From positions 1 through 22,793 of IMG/VR virus record IMGVR_UViG_3300046660_000777: DNA of 22,793 nucleotides. One strand, written 5' to 3'. This DNA comes from a virus. The number at the start of each line of letters is the position of its first letter. The first letter of the stretch is position 1. Positions 1 to 5,821 of this stretch are shown one piece after another. The translations under genes were made by a program, and so were the position numbers. The notes beneath the pieces are model-generated. The model was given only the letters and a program-made list of their open reading frames with translations. It ran no database searches and was not told the origin of the DNA.

Positions 1-545
1 GCCCGGGTTTCCTTGTCGTACTGGTCGAGGCGTTCGAGCAGGTAGGGGGCCTCGGTCTTCCACCTCAGGGATTCAGGGACGCCGATGAACCGGTGGGTGG
101 CGATCCGCAGCAGCGCTTCGAGCGGCTGTCGGAACCAAGTAGGGTCGAAGGGAAGGGCGGCGCGAGCGTCGGGCGTAGGCTTAGGCGGCTCGCAGCCCGG
201 TCCTGCGTAGAATTCGCCGTCTCCACAGTCGCGGCAGGTGCCTTCGCGGAATCGGTGCGCCTTGGTCGGTTTCTCGACCTTCGGGTGCAGGTAGAGCGCA
301 CGAACCTCCAGCCCGCGCCGCCGGGCGTAGACCACATCGCTGTCTTCCGCTTGGATCCACGGCTGGACGGTGTGGCGCGGGCGGCACTCGAGACGGACGG
401 GCTTCTGTGGGCCGTAGAGATCGATCATGAAGGTCCGCGCCCAGGCCTCAACTTCGGCGGCCGGCACGGGCTTGCCGGCGGCGCCAGCGCGGCGCATGGC
501 GCGCACGGTAGCCGCTACGTTCTGCAGGGTAATTGCCTCCGTCAC
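1..545 (-). CDS. Hypothetical phage early protein, partial (C-terminus outside window)
   Basis: An open frame runs leftward from a GTG at 543-545 to the window edge, giving 181 codons with no stop. The GTG overlaps the TGA of the preceding gene (GTGA), which is the coupling used throughout this operon, and this decides the start. The translation has balanced composition, with aromatic and charged residues and a Cys cluster (CRDCGDG...GPGC, about residues 105-118) that could bind a metal. It ends at the edge with an acidic/aromatic stretch. I do not recognise the family. It is the fourth gene of the PL operon, so an early role (recombination, host takeover or anti-restriction) is likely by position only. 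Overlapping frames on both strands here have shadow-like composition. Confidence 0.75.
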   Translation of the reverse strand, partial: MTEAITLQNVAATVRAMRRAGAAGKPVPAAEVEAWARTFMIDLYGPQKPVRLECRPRHTVQPWIQAEDSDVVYARRRGLEVRALYLHPKVEKPTKAHRFREGTCRDCGDGEFYAGPGCEPPKPTPDARAALPFDPTWFRQPLEALLRIATHRFIGVPESLRWKTEAPYLLERLDQYDKETR

Positions 546-685
546 AGGTGCGGCCCCAGTGAGCGGATCTGCTCAAGCATGCGATCGAAGTGCGCTGCCT
601 GGTCACGCTCGATCCATGCGGCCGCCGCTACAACCGCTGTCGCCGCGCCGATCAGCACGCCCAGAAGGAACGCGAAGGCGTTCAT
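542..685 (-). CDS. Small single-span membrane protein, 47 aa
   Basis: This short gene starts with ATG at 683-685, overlapping the TGA of the gene before it (ATGA), and its own TGA overlaps the GTG of the next gene. The product begins MNAFAFLLGVLIGAATAVVA, a clear N-terminal hydrophobic segment (about residues 3-23). A charged tail of about 24 residues follows (WIERDQAAHFDRMLEQIRSL), predicted amphipathic helix. It looks like a small inner-membrane-anchored phage protein with an unknown job. Tight coupling on both sides and a coherent membrane segment support it being real. Confidence 0.7.
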   Translation of the reverse strand: MNAFAFLLGVLIGAATAVVAAAAWIERDQAAHFDRMLEQIRSLGPHL

Positions 686-879
686 GCGACATCGCCTCCA
701 GAGGGGGAGCTAACGGCGCGCTGGCGGCGCGCACGCTCGGCCAGGTCGTTCTGGATGGTCTTGGAGTACCCGGCGCGTACCAGCTTGCCCACGCAAGCTT
801 GGTGGTCCCAGCCATTGCGGACGGCCTGATTGCGTACGGACTGGGCCCGGGCGAACTGTTCGTAGGTGGTAACGCTCAT
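682..879 (-). CDS. Hypothetical phage early protein, 65 aa
   Basis: Second gene of the leftward operon. Its ATG overlaps the stop of the 81-residue gene upstream (ATGA at 876-879). The product (start MSVTTYEQFARAQSVRNQAV) is basic, mostly predicted helix, with a GWDHQAC segment in the middle. No family is recognised. Its small size and position immediately downstream of PL suggest an early host-modifying or regulatory role, but nothing in the sequence proves this. Confidence 0.65.
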   Translation of the reverse strand: MSVTTYEQFARAQSVRNQAVRNGWDHQACVGKLVRAGYSKTIQNDLAERARRQRAVSSPSGGDVA

Positions 880-1121
880 GCCGGCACCTCGACCAGGTCG
901 GCGTTGCCGCGCTGCAGCTCGACCGGCCGTGCAGGGAACATGCCCACACGGCGGGGGCGGCGCAGCTCCAGCGAAGCGCGGGAGAGGTCCTGGCAGAGCT
1001 GGGGCACCTCGTCAGCGTCGAAGCTGACGAGAGCGTCGCCGACCTTGAGGACGACGGTGTTGTTCTGCAGGCGCGCTTCCACGACGGCGGGTGCGCGGGC
1101 GCTGACGGTGAGGTGCGGCAT
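876..1121 (-). CDS. First gene of the PL operon, hypothetical, 81 aa
   Basis: The ATG at 1121 is preceded by a GGAGA ribosome-binding site about 6 nt upstream. The transcript predicted from PL would start near 1166, leaving a leader of about 45 nt. The product starts MPHLTVSARAPAVVEARLQN and looks like a small beta-rich fold for the first 35 residues, then an acidic/helical segment (FDADEVPQLCQDLSRASLEL). It is in the position of lambda N but lacks the N-terminal arginine-rich motif of N-type antiterminators, so I do not call it one. Confidence 0.7.
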   Translation of the reverse strand: MPHLTVSARAPAVVEARLQNNTVVLKVGDALVSFDADEVPQLCQDLSRASLELRRPRRVGMFPARPVELQRGNADLVEVPA

Positions 1122-1165
1122 GGAAGTCTCCGTGCCCCGGCCCGGATGGGCGGTTACTGGGGCGA

Positions 1166-1201
1166 CGGATTCAGATTAGGAGAAGCTAATTACCCTGTCA
1201 A
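1166..1201 (-). promoter_or_regulatory. PL promoter, leftward early operon
   Basis: On the minus strand a perfect TTGACA (-35, + coordinates 1196-1201) is followed by a 17-nt spacer and TAATCT (-10, 1173-1178). The predicted start is near 1166. The -10 box lies partly inside one operator (1176-1189) and the -35 box abuts a second (1201-1214), so repressor bound there would block RNA polymerase. The same geometry recurs at PR. Boxes and spacing are seen directly; activity is inferred. Confidence 0.85.
1176..1189. promoter_or_regulatory. Operator OL1 (repressor site over PL -10)
   Basis: TTAG-GAGAAG-CTAA, a perfect 4-bp inverted repeat with a 6-bp centre, extended to A...T at both ends. It shares TTAG-N6-CTAA with four other sites in the immunity region and covers half of the PL -10 box. 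Confidence 0.8.
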
Positions 1202-1214
1202 TAGGAGAGGCTAA
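1201..1214. promoter_or_regulatory. Operator OL2 (repressor site at PL -35)
   Basis: ATAG-GAGAGG-CTAA, one mismatch to the TTAG-N6-CTAA consensus. It lies exactly 25 bp from OL1 and abuts the -35 box of PL. No convincing third left operator is visible 25 bp further on either side. Confidence 0.7.
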
Positions 1215-1231
1215 CGTGCCCGCCTGGGCCT

Positions 1232-1681
1232 CTACCTTCCTGGAGAAGGGAAGAATCCTCGCCAGATCCATCTCAGACTCCATCCAAGTCCGTACAGCAG
1301 AATGAATGCGACTAGGTAAAAAGTTCCACCGATCAGAAAATTGTTCCACCAAGCGGCGTGAGCCTTTTTAGCAGCAAGGCCGGTAGATATTTCAGTTAGG
1401 TCTTGAGCGCAATCGCTGAACAGGTAGGGCTTTCCGTCAGTGCGCGGAGGCCACGTCTCCGGACGAAGCTTCAAGTGGTCTGATAGCACCTCTCCTTCGT
1501 ACGACTCGATCAGGACCCTTGCCTCCTGCGCTGTATACCTCGCCCCACCGCTCAGCTCATAGCAATTCCAAGCAGGGTAGGCGCCGTCCCACTTTGGCTT
1601 GCTTAATCCCCACAAGGCCAATGCTGGAAGAACGGCGACGACCGCCAACACGCAGTAAAGTCGTTGCCATCCATTGAGCAT
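1232..1681 (-). CDS. Two-span membrane protein in the rexAB position
   Basis: 149 residues. The ATG at 1681 has AGGAGC about 8 nt upstream and lies 24 nt past the cI stop, so the gene should be co-transcribed with cI and expressed in the lysogen. There is an N-terminal hydrophobic segment (about residues 9-26, LYCVLAVVAVLPALALWGL). A soluble domain of about 85 residues follows, with two cysteines (in WNCYEL and FSDCAQ) that could pair if periplasmic. A second membrane segment (about 115-140) ends in a Trp/Arg-rich tail. Base composition is visibly more A+T-rich than the flanking early genes. In lambda this slot between cI and OL holds the exclusion genes rexAB. This protein is not recognisably RexA or RexB, but exclusion or lysogenic conversion is the natural hypothesis. 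Confidence 0.75.
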   Translation of the reverse strand: MLNGWQRLYCVLAVVAVLPALALWGLSKPKWDGAYPAWNCYELSGGARYTAQEARVLIESYEGEVLSDHLKLRPETWPPRTDGKPYLFSDCAQDLTEISTGLAAKKAHAAWWNNFLIGGTFYLVAFILLYGLGWSLRWIWRGFFPSPGR

Positions 1682-1705
1682 TTCTGAAGCTCCTGGTTGA
1701 TGTGG

Positions 1706-2416
1706 TTAAAACCTTCGCAGCCCAGCATGGATGAGGGCTTTCCCCAAGATGCTCACCTCGCCCTCGTCAGAGCGGTAGGTCGGGAAATCAGGGTTGATGC
1801 TCACGACGTACATCCCATCGCCCCGCTTCTGAAGCATCTTGATTTGGGTTTCGCCGCCGATGTTAATTAAGTAGTAGTCATCGCCGTCGAAGTAGTCGCA
1901 CGTGGTGTCGATCCAGATGATGTCGCCATCTTCCAACTTCGGTCGCATGGATGGCCCGCGCCCGGTGATGATCTGGATGCGACCCGGTTGGGGCAGGTAG
2001 CCCAACTTCTTACGCACCTCCCACTCGGCAACTTCGATGGTGCGCACCACTTCTGGGTAGTCCTGATTCACGACACCAACCCCCATCCCGGCACCCCCTT
2101 CGAACAAGTCGAAGCGAACATATCCTGCGGGGGTCTCAGTCTCTAAGATTGGTGAGACGAAGTAATCTGGCCGGACCTCTTCTACCCGATGGCTGGCCTT
2201 CGGGTCCATTTGCCCTTTGCCGGTCGCGAGCCAGGCTTCGTCAACGGCCAAGGCTTTGGCCGCGGCGAGCAAGTTTTCCCCCCGCAAAAATTTGGCCTTC
2301 CCAGTGAACCAGCCGTTGACACTGGGCGCGCTGATTCCGACCCGACGGGCGAGCTCGGCTTTCGTGAGGTTTGCACGAGAAATAGCGACGGTAAGCCGCT
2401 CGGCGAGTGTAGTCAT
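1706..2416 (-). CDS. cI: CI-type repressor, XRE HTH plus S24 peptidase domain
   Basis: 236 residues. Residues about 4-66 form a Cro/CI helix-turn-helix (LTKAELARRVGISAPSVNGW). The C-terminal half is a LexA/CI-type S24 self-cleavage domain. The catalytic serine is in GRGPSMRP (Ser156) and the general-base lysine in TQIKMLQK (Lys193). Ala-Gly pairs at 97-98 and 109-110 are candidate cleavage sites; the second is closer to the usual distance from the serine. It should keep PL and PR off in the lysogen and be inactivated by activated RecA during the SOS response. The start codon lies inside an operator (2416-2429), implying autoregulation as at lambda OR3. No ribosome-binding site precedes the ATG, so the mRNA may be leaderless, as lambda PRM mRNA is. 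Confidence 0.93.
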   Translation of the reverse strand: MTTLAERLTVAISRANLTKAELARRVGISAPSVNGWFTGKAKFLRGENLLAAAKALAVDEAWLATGKGQMDPKASHRVEEVRPDYFVSPILETETPAGYVRFDLFEGGAGMGVGVVNQDYPEVVRTIEVAEWEVRKKLGYLPQPGRIQIITGRGPSMRPKLEDGDIIWIDTTCDYFDGDDYYLINIGGETQIKMLQKRGDGMYVVSINPDFPTYRSDEGEVSILGKALIHAGLRRF

Positions 2417-2429
2417 TAGGCAAGGCTAA
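2416..2429. promoter_or_regulatory. Operator OR3 over the cI start
   Basis: TTAG-GCAAGG-CTAA, a perfect half-site pair, overlapping the first base of the cI start codon. Occupancy would block cI transcription, matching the role of OR3 in lambda. It lies 25 bp from the next operator. Confidence 0.75.
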
Positions 2430-2440
2430 CTGTGATTGAG

Positions 2441-2454
2441 TTAGGACTGGCTAT
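2441..2454. promoter_or_regulatory. Operator OR2 at the PR -35
   Basis: TTAG-GACTGG-CTAT, one mismatch. It overlaps by one base the TTGACT -35 box of PR and lies exactly 25 bp from each neighbouring operator. Confidence 0.7.
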
Positions 2455-2489
2455 TGACTCGAATATTAGCGAGTCCTAATCTAGCCGCA
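2454..2489 (+). promoter_or_regulatory. PR promoter, rightward early operon
   Basis: TTGACT at 2454-2459, a 17-nt spacer, then TAATCT at 2477-2482. The predicted start is 2489, which is the A of the cro-like ATG, so the first message would be leaderless. -10 sequence, spacer length and operator placement are identical to PL, and the boxes differ only in the last -35 base. Confidence 0.83.
2466..2479. promoter_or_regulatory. Operator OR1 over the PR -10
   Basis: TTAG-CGAGTC-CTAA, a perfect half-site pair extended to A...T. The -10 box TAATCT starts inside it, mirroring OL1 at PL. Read in the direction of each promoter, both sites have the form TTAGC-N3-TCCTAATCT. Confidence 0.8.
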
Positions 2490-2932
2490 TGGACAAGCCA
2501 ACTGACTCAGAGATCATCGACCGCTTGGGTGGCACCACCGAAGTGGCCCGCATCTGCCAGATTAAGCCGCCTTCTGTGAGCGAGTGGAGGTCTACCGGCA
2601 TTCCTCCGGCCCGCCGCCAGTACTTGGAGCTTCTGAGGCCAGACGCCTTCGGAGTGGAGGGAGGTGGTGACCGGGCCGCGATCGGTCCTCTGGTTGATAG
2701 CCGTATGAGCAAGCGCGCGCTGCGCGCCCGACTCGGGCTGATGAGTGACGCGCACCTGGCAAAGGTGCTGCAGCTGCCTGTTGAGCAGGTTGAGGCCTGG
2801 CCTGAAGAGCAGGGCGTCCCGGCCCTGCCGCAGGTGCTCCAGCTGCTGGGCGTCCAGCCCAAATACCAGGCCGCCCAAGCGGCTCCGAACGACCCCGACG
2901 CGAACCGCGTCATCCAAGTGCAGGTGGCCTGA
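2489..2932 (+). CDS. Cro-like regulatory protein (extended)
   Basis: 147 residues, first gene from PR and divergent from cI. The N-terminal 60 residues resemble YdaS/Cro-type HTH proteins (IIDRLGGTTEVARICQI..PSVSEWRSTGIPPARRQYLELL), which use an unpaired helix-turn-helix to bind the shared operators. The remaining ~85 residues are unusual for Cro. They contain a second possible helical DNA-binding-like segment (MSDAHLAKVLQLPVEQVEAW) and a disordered Ala/Gln tail, so this may be a Cro fused to another small domain. No ribosome-binding site is present and the predicted transcript starts at the ATG itself. By position it would repress PRM and damp the early promoters. Confidence 0.75.
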   Translation: MDKPTDSEIIDRLGGTTEVARICQIKPPSVSEWRSTGIPPARRQYLELLRPDAFGVEGGGDRAAIGPLVDSRMSKRALRARLGLMSDAHLAKVLQLPVEQVEAWPEEQGVPALPQVLQLLGVQPKYQAAQAAPNDPDANRVIQVQVA

Positions 2933-2933
2933 C

Positions 2934-3203
2934 ATGCGCGCGCTGTCCGACAAGTGGAACCCACGGCTGTGGCTGCGGGACTGGATCAACGGACCATCCC
3001 AGCATGAGCTGGCGGCCCGCGCCGAAGGCGAGCGTGGTTCAAGGGCGTTCTTCGAAGAGCTTTCCAAGCATTCGCGAGAGCCCCAAAGCCTCAGTCCCGC
3101 CCTAGCACCCGCCGAGCGTACTCCAGCCACCCATCCGCCTGCGGACTCAGCTTCTCGTCCGCGAGCCTTGCAATCGGGCCCTCCACTGCCCGAGTGGCGC
3201 TGA
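2934..3203 (+). CDS. Hypothetical early protein, 89 aa
   Basis: Starts 1 nt after the stop of the Cro-like gene (TGACATG), so it is translationally coupled. The first ~45 residues (MRALSDKWNPRLWLRDW...) look like real protein with Trp-rich and charged helical character. The C-terminal ~40 residues are Pro/Ser/Arg-rich and coincide with a convergent gene on the other strand (3091-3351), so this tail may be low-complexity extension read through antisense sequence. No family is recognised. Confidence 0.5.
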   Translation: MRALSDKWNPRLWLRDWINGPSQHELAARAEGERGSRAFFEELSKHSREPQSLSPALAPAERTPATHPPADSASRPRALQSGPPLPEWR

Positions 3204-3351
3204 CCGAGCGCACTAAGGCGATGTTCTGCTCGATGTGCTCCAGGAGTTCCGCCGGTCGCGGGTGCGCCTTGACCGACGCCATCAGCACCGCGTCCATCAC
3301 CTGCACCTGCGCAAAGAGGCTCAAGAACACCGGGTCTTCTATCAGCTCCAT
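3091..3351 (-). CDS. Hypothetical helical protein, 86 aa, antisense in the early operon
   Basis: The ATG at 3351 follows a strong AGGAGG ribosome-binding site with about 7 nt spacing. The product (start MELIEDPVFLSLFAQVQVMD) is acidic, helical and well composed throughout, so I believe it despite lying opposite the PR transcript. Its 3' end overlaps the tail of the gene at 2934-3203 by 113 bp. No promoter is obvious. It could be expressed in the lysogen, or its message could act against the rightward early transcript. Function unknown. Confidence 0.65.
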   Translation of the reverse strand: MELIEDPVFLSLFAQVQVMDAVLMASVKAHPRPAELLEHIEQNIALVRSVSATRAVEGPIARLADEKLSPQADGWLEYARRVLGRD

Positions 3352-3506
3352 GTCGCCCTCCTTGCGGGCGTGGTTGTTGGCACATCCAGCCTAGCGCAAG
3401 AAGGGCGACGCCCTCGATCCCTGATTTGAATTCGTCCATGACGCCCATCGTGCGCTGCCTGGGCCCAGTCCGAAACCTTGAAACACCCGTCATCCCAAGG
3501 TGAACC

Positions 3507-4049
3507 ATGACCTGCCGCACCTCCAACTTTAGCTGGCTAGATGTCCTCTACAACTCCGTGCGCAAGACGCCCGGCGGCGTGGCTGATGCCGCTGCCTACT
3601 TGGCCGACCGCCGTGGCAAGACCATGCATCCTGAGACCCTGCGCGCGAAGCTGCGCGGCCTTGTCGGCGAGTCGGTATCAATCGAGATCGCCGAACTGCT
3701 GACCGAGTGGATGCAGGAGAAGGCCGGCGGCAGCGAGTACGCCCTTGAGTGGATGCAGGCACTGGCCGGGCGTTTCGGGATGGCCGCTGACGTGGTGCCC
3801 CCGGCGCCCGAAAGCGGCTGGGCAGATGAGGTCGCGGCGGTGCAGCTCAAGTTGCTGGAAATCACCACGCGGGTAGGGCGCCTGACCGGCACTGCCGTGG
3901 ACGCGATGGCGGACCGGCACATCGACAGCGACGAGGCTGCGCTGATGGTCAGCGAGGCCCGCGCGCTGCGTACGATGGCACATCGCCTGGAGCGGAACGT
4001 GGCGCGGGCTGCAGCAAAGGGCAATCCGGCGACGAGGGCGACCCGATGA
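3507..4049 (+). CDS. CII-family phage regulatory protein (Phage_CP76 type)
   Basis: 180 residues. AAGGTG lies 4-9 nt before the ATG. The start (WLDVLYNSVRKTPGGVADAA) and the following segments HPETLRAKLRG and VSIEIAELLTEWM match the pattern of the phage regulatory CII / CP76 family: an HTH in which a PGGVAxxA helix precedes a recognition helix around TLRAKL. These proteins regulate the lysis-lysogeny choice, often by activating repressor or integrase promoters. The C-terminal ~80 residues are a predicted coiled coil suited to oligomerisation. The stop overlaps the next ATG. The assignment rests on recalled family features. Confidence 0.75.
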   Translation: MTCRTSNFSWLDVLYNSVRKTPGGVADAAAYLADRRGKTMHPETLRAKLRGLVGESVSIEIAELLTEWMQEKAGGSEYALEWMQALAGRFGMAADVVPPAPESGWADEVAAVQLKLLEITTRVGRLTGTAVDAMADRHIDSDEAALMVSEARALRTMAHRLERNVARAAAKGNPATRATR

Positions 4050-4357
4050 GCCACCCCGCGCGAAATACCGACATTGGCTCCAGCCACGCCGCTGCGGACT
4101 TCATCGCCGCCAGCGGCATCCAGAAGGACCAGCAGGCCAAGGCGGCCGCCGCGGTGAAGCTGCACCCGGGGCTGACCAGCATGAAGCTGGCCCAGGTGAC
4201 CGGCCTGGACCGCTACATGCTCGCGCGCCGCCTGCCTGAGCTGCTGAAGACCGAGCAGGTCTGGCGTGGGCCGCCCATGCCGTGCCCAGTCAGTGGCCGC
4301 AGCGCATGCACCTGGTGGCCGGTGGCCCCGGGCGAGAACCTGGCGCTGGGGCTGTAA
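4046..4357 (+). CDS. Small winged-helix-like protein, 103 aa
   Basis: The ATG overlaps the previous stop (ATGA). Residues about 28-72 (DQQAKAAAAVKLHPGLTSMKLAQVTGLDRYMLARRLPELL) read as a helix-turn-helix or winged-helix unit, in which an opening helix, TSMKLAQVTGLD and a recognition helix YMLARRLPEL can be seen. The C-terminus is short with Cys and Trp. Lying between a CII-type regulator and the replication initiator, it may be a regulator or an accessory replication factor. No named family is recognised. Confidence 0.65.
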   Translation: MSHPARNTDIGSSHAAADFIAASGIQKDQQAKAAAAVKLHPGLTSMKLAQVTGLDRYMLARRLPELLKTEQVWRGPPMPCPVSGRSACTWWPVAPGENLALGL

Positions 4358-4359
4358 CG

Positions 4360-5256
4360 ATGAGCGCACGGGTTACAGGCATGGTCTTCGACCGATACCC
4401 CAATGGCGGCGGCGAAATGTTGCTGGCACTGGCTCTGGCGGACCACGCACACGATGACGGCACGCACATTTTCCCGTCGATCGCTCGGCTCGCGGCGAAG
4501 ACGCGCCAGTCCGAACGGTCGGTGCAGTACCAGCTCCGCCGCATGGAGACCGCTGGGTGGCTTGTCTTGGTCAATTCAGGGATCGGCGGCCGCCGTAGTG
4601 GCTTCGGCGAGGGTGGTCGGACTCGGCAGTACCGGATCAACCCCGAATGGATGAAGGGTGCAGATATTGCACCCTTTGCAAAGGGTGCAAAAGAACGCGT
4701 CGAAGGGTGCAAAACGACGTCGGAAAGGGTGCAAAAAGGGCCCTCAAAGGGTGCAACAGCTATTGCACCCGAACCAAGAGCAACCAAAAGCAACCAAGAG
4801 CAACCCTCACACCGCGAGGCGGTGGGCGAGGCGAGCGAGCGACCGCTGACCGAGTTGGAGCAGTCGGCGGAACTGGCCGGGTACGGCGTGGTGCCAGAGG
4901 GCGTCGACCGCGAAGTCCTGACCCGGTTCGTCCGTCATCGCCGCGCCTGCCGCCGTCCGCTTTCCGTCCAGGGCTGGCTGCAGGTCCGCAACCAGCTTGC
5001 CGCGCTGATCGCGGCCGGCCACGACGCCAACGAATCCTTGAGGCAGACCATGGCCGCCGGCCTAGCGCTGCCGGTTGTCCCCATTGCCCACCATTCCACC
5101 GGAGCAGCCCATGCGCAGCCTCACCACGGTTCTGCCGACCACGTTACCCAGCTGCGCGAGCAGTACGAGCGAAGCCAGCAACAGCGACAGCATGGCGGTA
5201 GTAGCCACGCTGGCGTCGCAGGAATCGTCGACGCCGAATTCTCTGTCGTCGGCTGA
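4360..5256 (+). CDS. Replication initiator, lambda O-like, carrying the origin
   Basis: 298 residues from ATG 4360, two bases after the previous stop; an earlier in-frame ATG at 4282 lies inside the upstream gene and is unlikely. Residues about 18-70 form a helix-turn-helix (HIFPSIARLAAKTRQSERSVQYQLRRME) of the kind found at the N-terminus of phage initiators. The middle segment (about 100-145) is a repetitive basic region (KGA, EGCK, VQKG) whose codons are also an iteron array, as in lambda O where ori lies inside the gene. The C-terminal part contains FVRHRRACRRPLSVQGWLQVRNQLAAL and probably contacts the P-like helicase loader encoded next. The sequence after about residue 240 is Gln/His-rich. 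Confidence 0.82.
   Translation: MSARVTGMVFDRYPNGGGEMLLALALADHAHDDGTHIFPSIARLAAKTRQSERSVQYQLRRMETAGWLVLVNSGIGGRRSGFGEGGRTRQYRINPEWMKGADIAPFAKGAKERVEGCKTTSERVQKGPSKGATAIAPEPRATKSNQEQPSHREAVGEASERPLTELEQSAELAGYGVVPEGVDREVLTRFVRHRRACRRPLSVQGWLQVRNQLAALIAAGHDANESLRQTMAAGLALPVVPIAHHSTGAAHAQPHHGSADHVTQLREQYERSQQQRQHGGSSHAGVAGIVDAEFSVVG
4654..4770 (+). repeat. Iteron array, probable replication origin
   Basis: Seven copies of AAGGGTGCA(A) within 117 bp. Direct copies start at 4654, 4681, 4703, 4725 and 4747; the last four are exactly 22 bp apart, two helical turns. Inverted copies lie at 4667-4676 and 4763-4770. The outer copies form two perfect inverted repeats: 4656-4674 (7-bp arms, 5-nt loop) and 4749-4770 (8-bp arms, 6-nt loop). 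The array lies inside the initiator gene, as lambda ori does inside O. The regular spacing on one helix face is what an initiator-binding array needs. Binding itself is inferred. Confidence 0.85.
4772..4805 (+). repeat. Three 10-bp tandem repeats beside the iterons
   Basis: AACCAAGAGC, AACCAAAAGC and AACCAAGAGC stand end to end at 4772-4801, followed by a partial AACC. The strand is purine-rich and locally richer in A than its surroundings. Lying directly after the iterons, it is the candidate unwinding element, comparable in position to the A+T-rich segment of lambda ori. It is also translated as a repetitive peptide. Confidence 0.65.
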
Positions 5257-5821
5257 CCCGGACCCGCGCGCTGTGGCCGCTCTGTGGACGCTGTGGGAAC
5301 GCATGGCGGCAATGTTCCCGGGGAAGTGGGCCCGGGCGAACGGAGCGGCGCCGGTGGCGCAGAGCGGCGCGCTGACGACGGCAGGCGAGGTGTGGCTCCA
5401 GGTCATCACCGGGTTGAGCCCGAAGAAGCTCGCAGCAGGGCTGTCGGACTGCATGCGCGATGCCTTGGACTGGCCGCCGAACCCGCCGCGCTTCCGCGCC
5501 ATGTGCTTTGACGTGCCCGCCCTGGCGCAGGTGCAGCAGGAGATCCGCCCGGGGCGCGCACAGTGCGGCTTCACGGTGCTGGTTCGGTCGCTGCTGGACC
5601 TGCACGTCTACGCCAGCGAGGACGGCTACAACCAGTCGCGCATGCTGCAGGACGCCTACGAGCGCGCCGTGCGTCATGTTGTGGATGGAAAGCCGGTGCC
5701 GGAGCCCGCCTTGGCGCTGCCCCCAGCGGCGGTTGGGGTGGCGGAGGTGAGCGATCGTCAAGCTGCCCGGGCGGCGATGGAGCGCGCCGCAGCAGAGCTA
5801 GGGTTCGGGGACACGCCCTGA
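5111..5821 (+). CDS. Replication protein P-like (helicase loader type)
   Basis: 236 residues from ATG 5111, chosen because GGAG lies about 8 nt upstream; an alternative ATG at 5192 lacks a site, and the longest frame opens at 5075. The N-terminal ~55 residues are Ser/Thr-rich and translated over the end of the O-like gene (146-bp overlap). The core matches phage P proteins: LWTLWERMAAMFPGKWARANG, then SGALTTAGEVWLQVITGLSPKKLAAGL and LDWPPNPPRFRAMC. In lambda, P recruits the host DnaB helicase to the O-ori complex. The core motifs and the position after O make the family call good; DnaB as partner is inferred. Confidence 0.82.
   Translation: MRSLTTVLPTTLPSCASSTSEASNSDSMAVVATLASQESSTPNSLSSADPDPRAVAALWTLWERMAAMFPGKWARANGAAPVAQSGALTTAGEVWLQVITGLSPKKLAAGLSDCMRDALDWPPNPPRFRAMCFDVPALAQVQQEIRPGRAQCGFTVLVRSLLDLHVYASEDGYNQSRMLQDAYERAVRHVVDGKPVPEPALALPPAAVGVAEVSDRQAARAAMERAAAELGFGDTP

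Noticed and set aside
876-1121. N-type antiterminator
   Set aside because: Position fits but no arginine-rich N-terminal motif or nut-like boxA/boxB could be seen in the leader.
427-1179. 250-codon plus-strand frame opposite the PL operon
   Set aside because: The minus-strand genes here are tightly coupled with ribosome-binding sites; the plus frame is Arg/Ser-rich and runs through the PL promoter.
2507-3526. 339-codon minus-strand frame across the cro-like gene
   Set aside because: Reads Gly/Arg/Ser-rich noise across several plus-strand genes; the genuine minus-strand gene there is 3091-3351.
4749-4770. Perfect 8-bp inverted repeat as a terminator
   Set aside because: No T run follows and the arms are two iteron copies inside a coding region.
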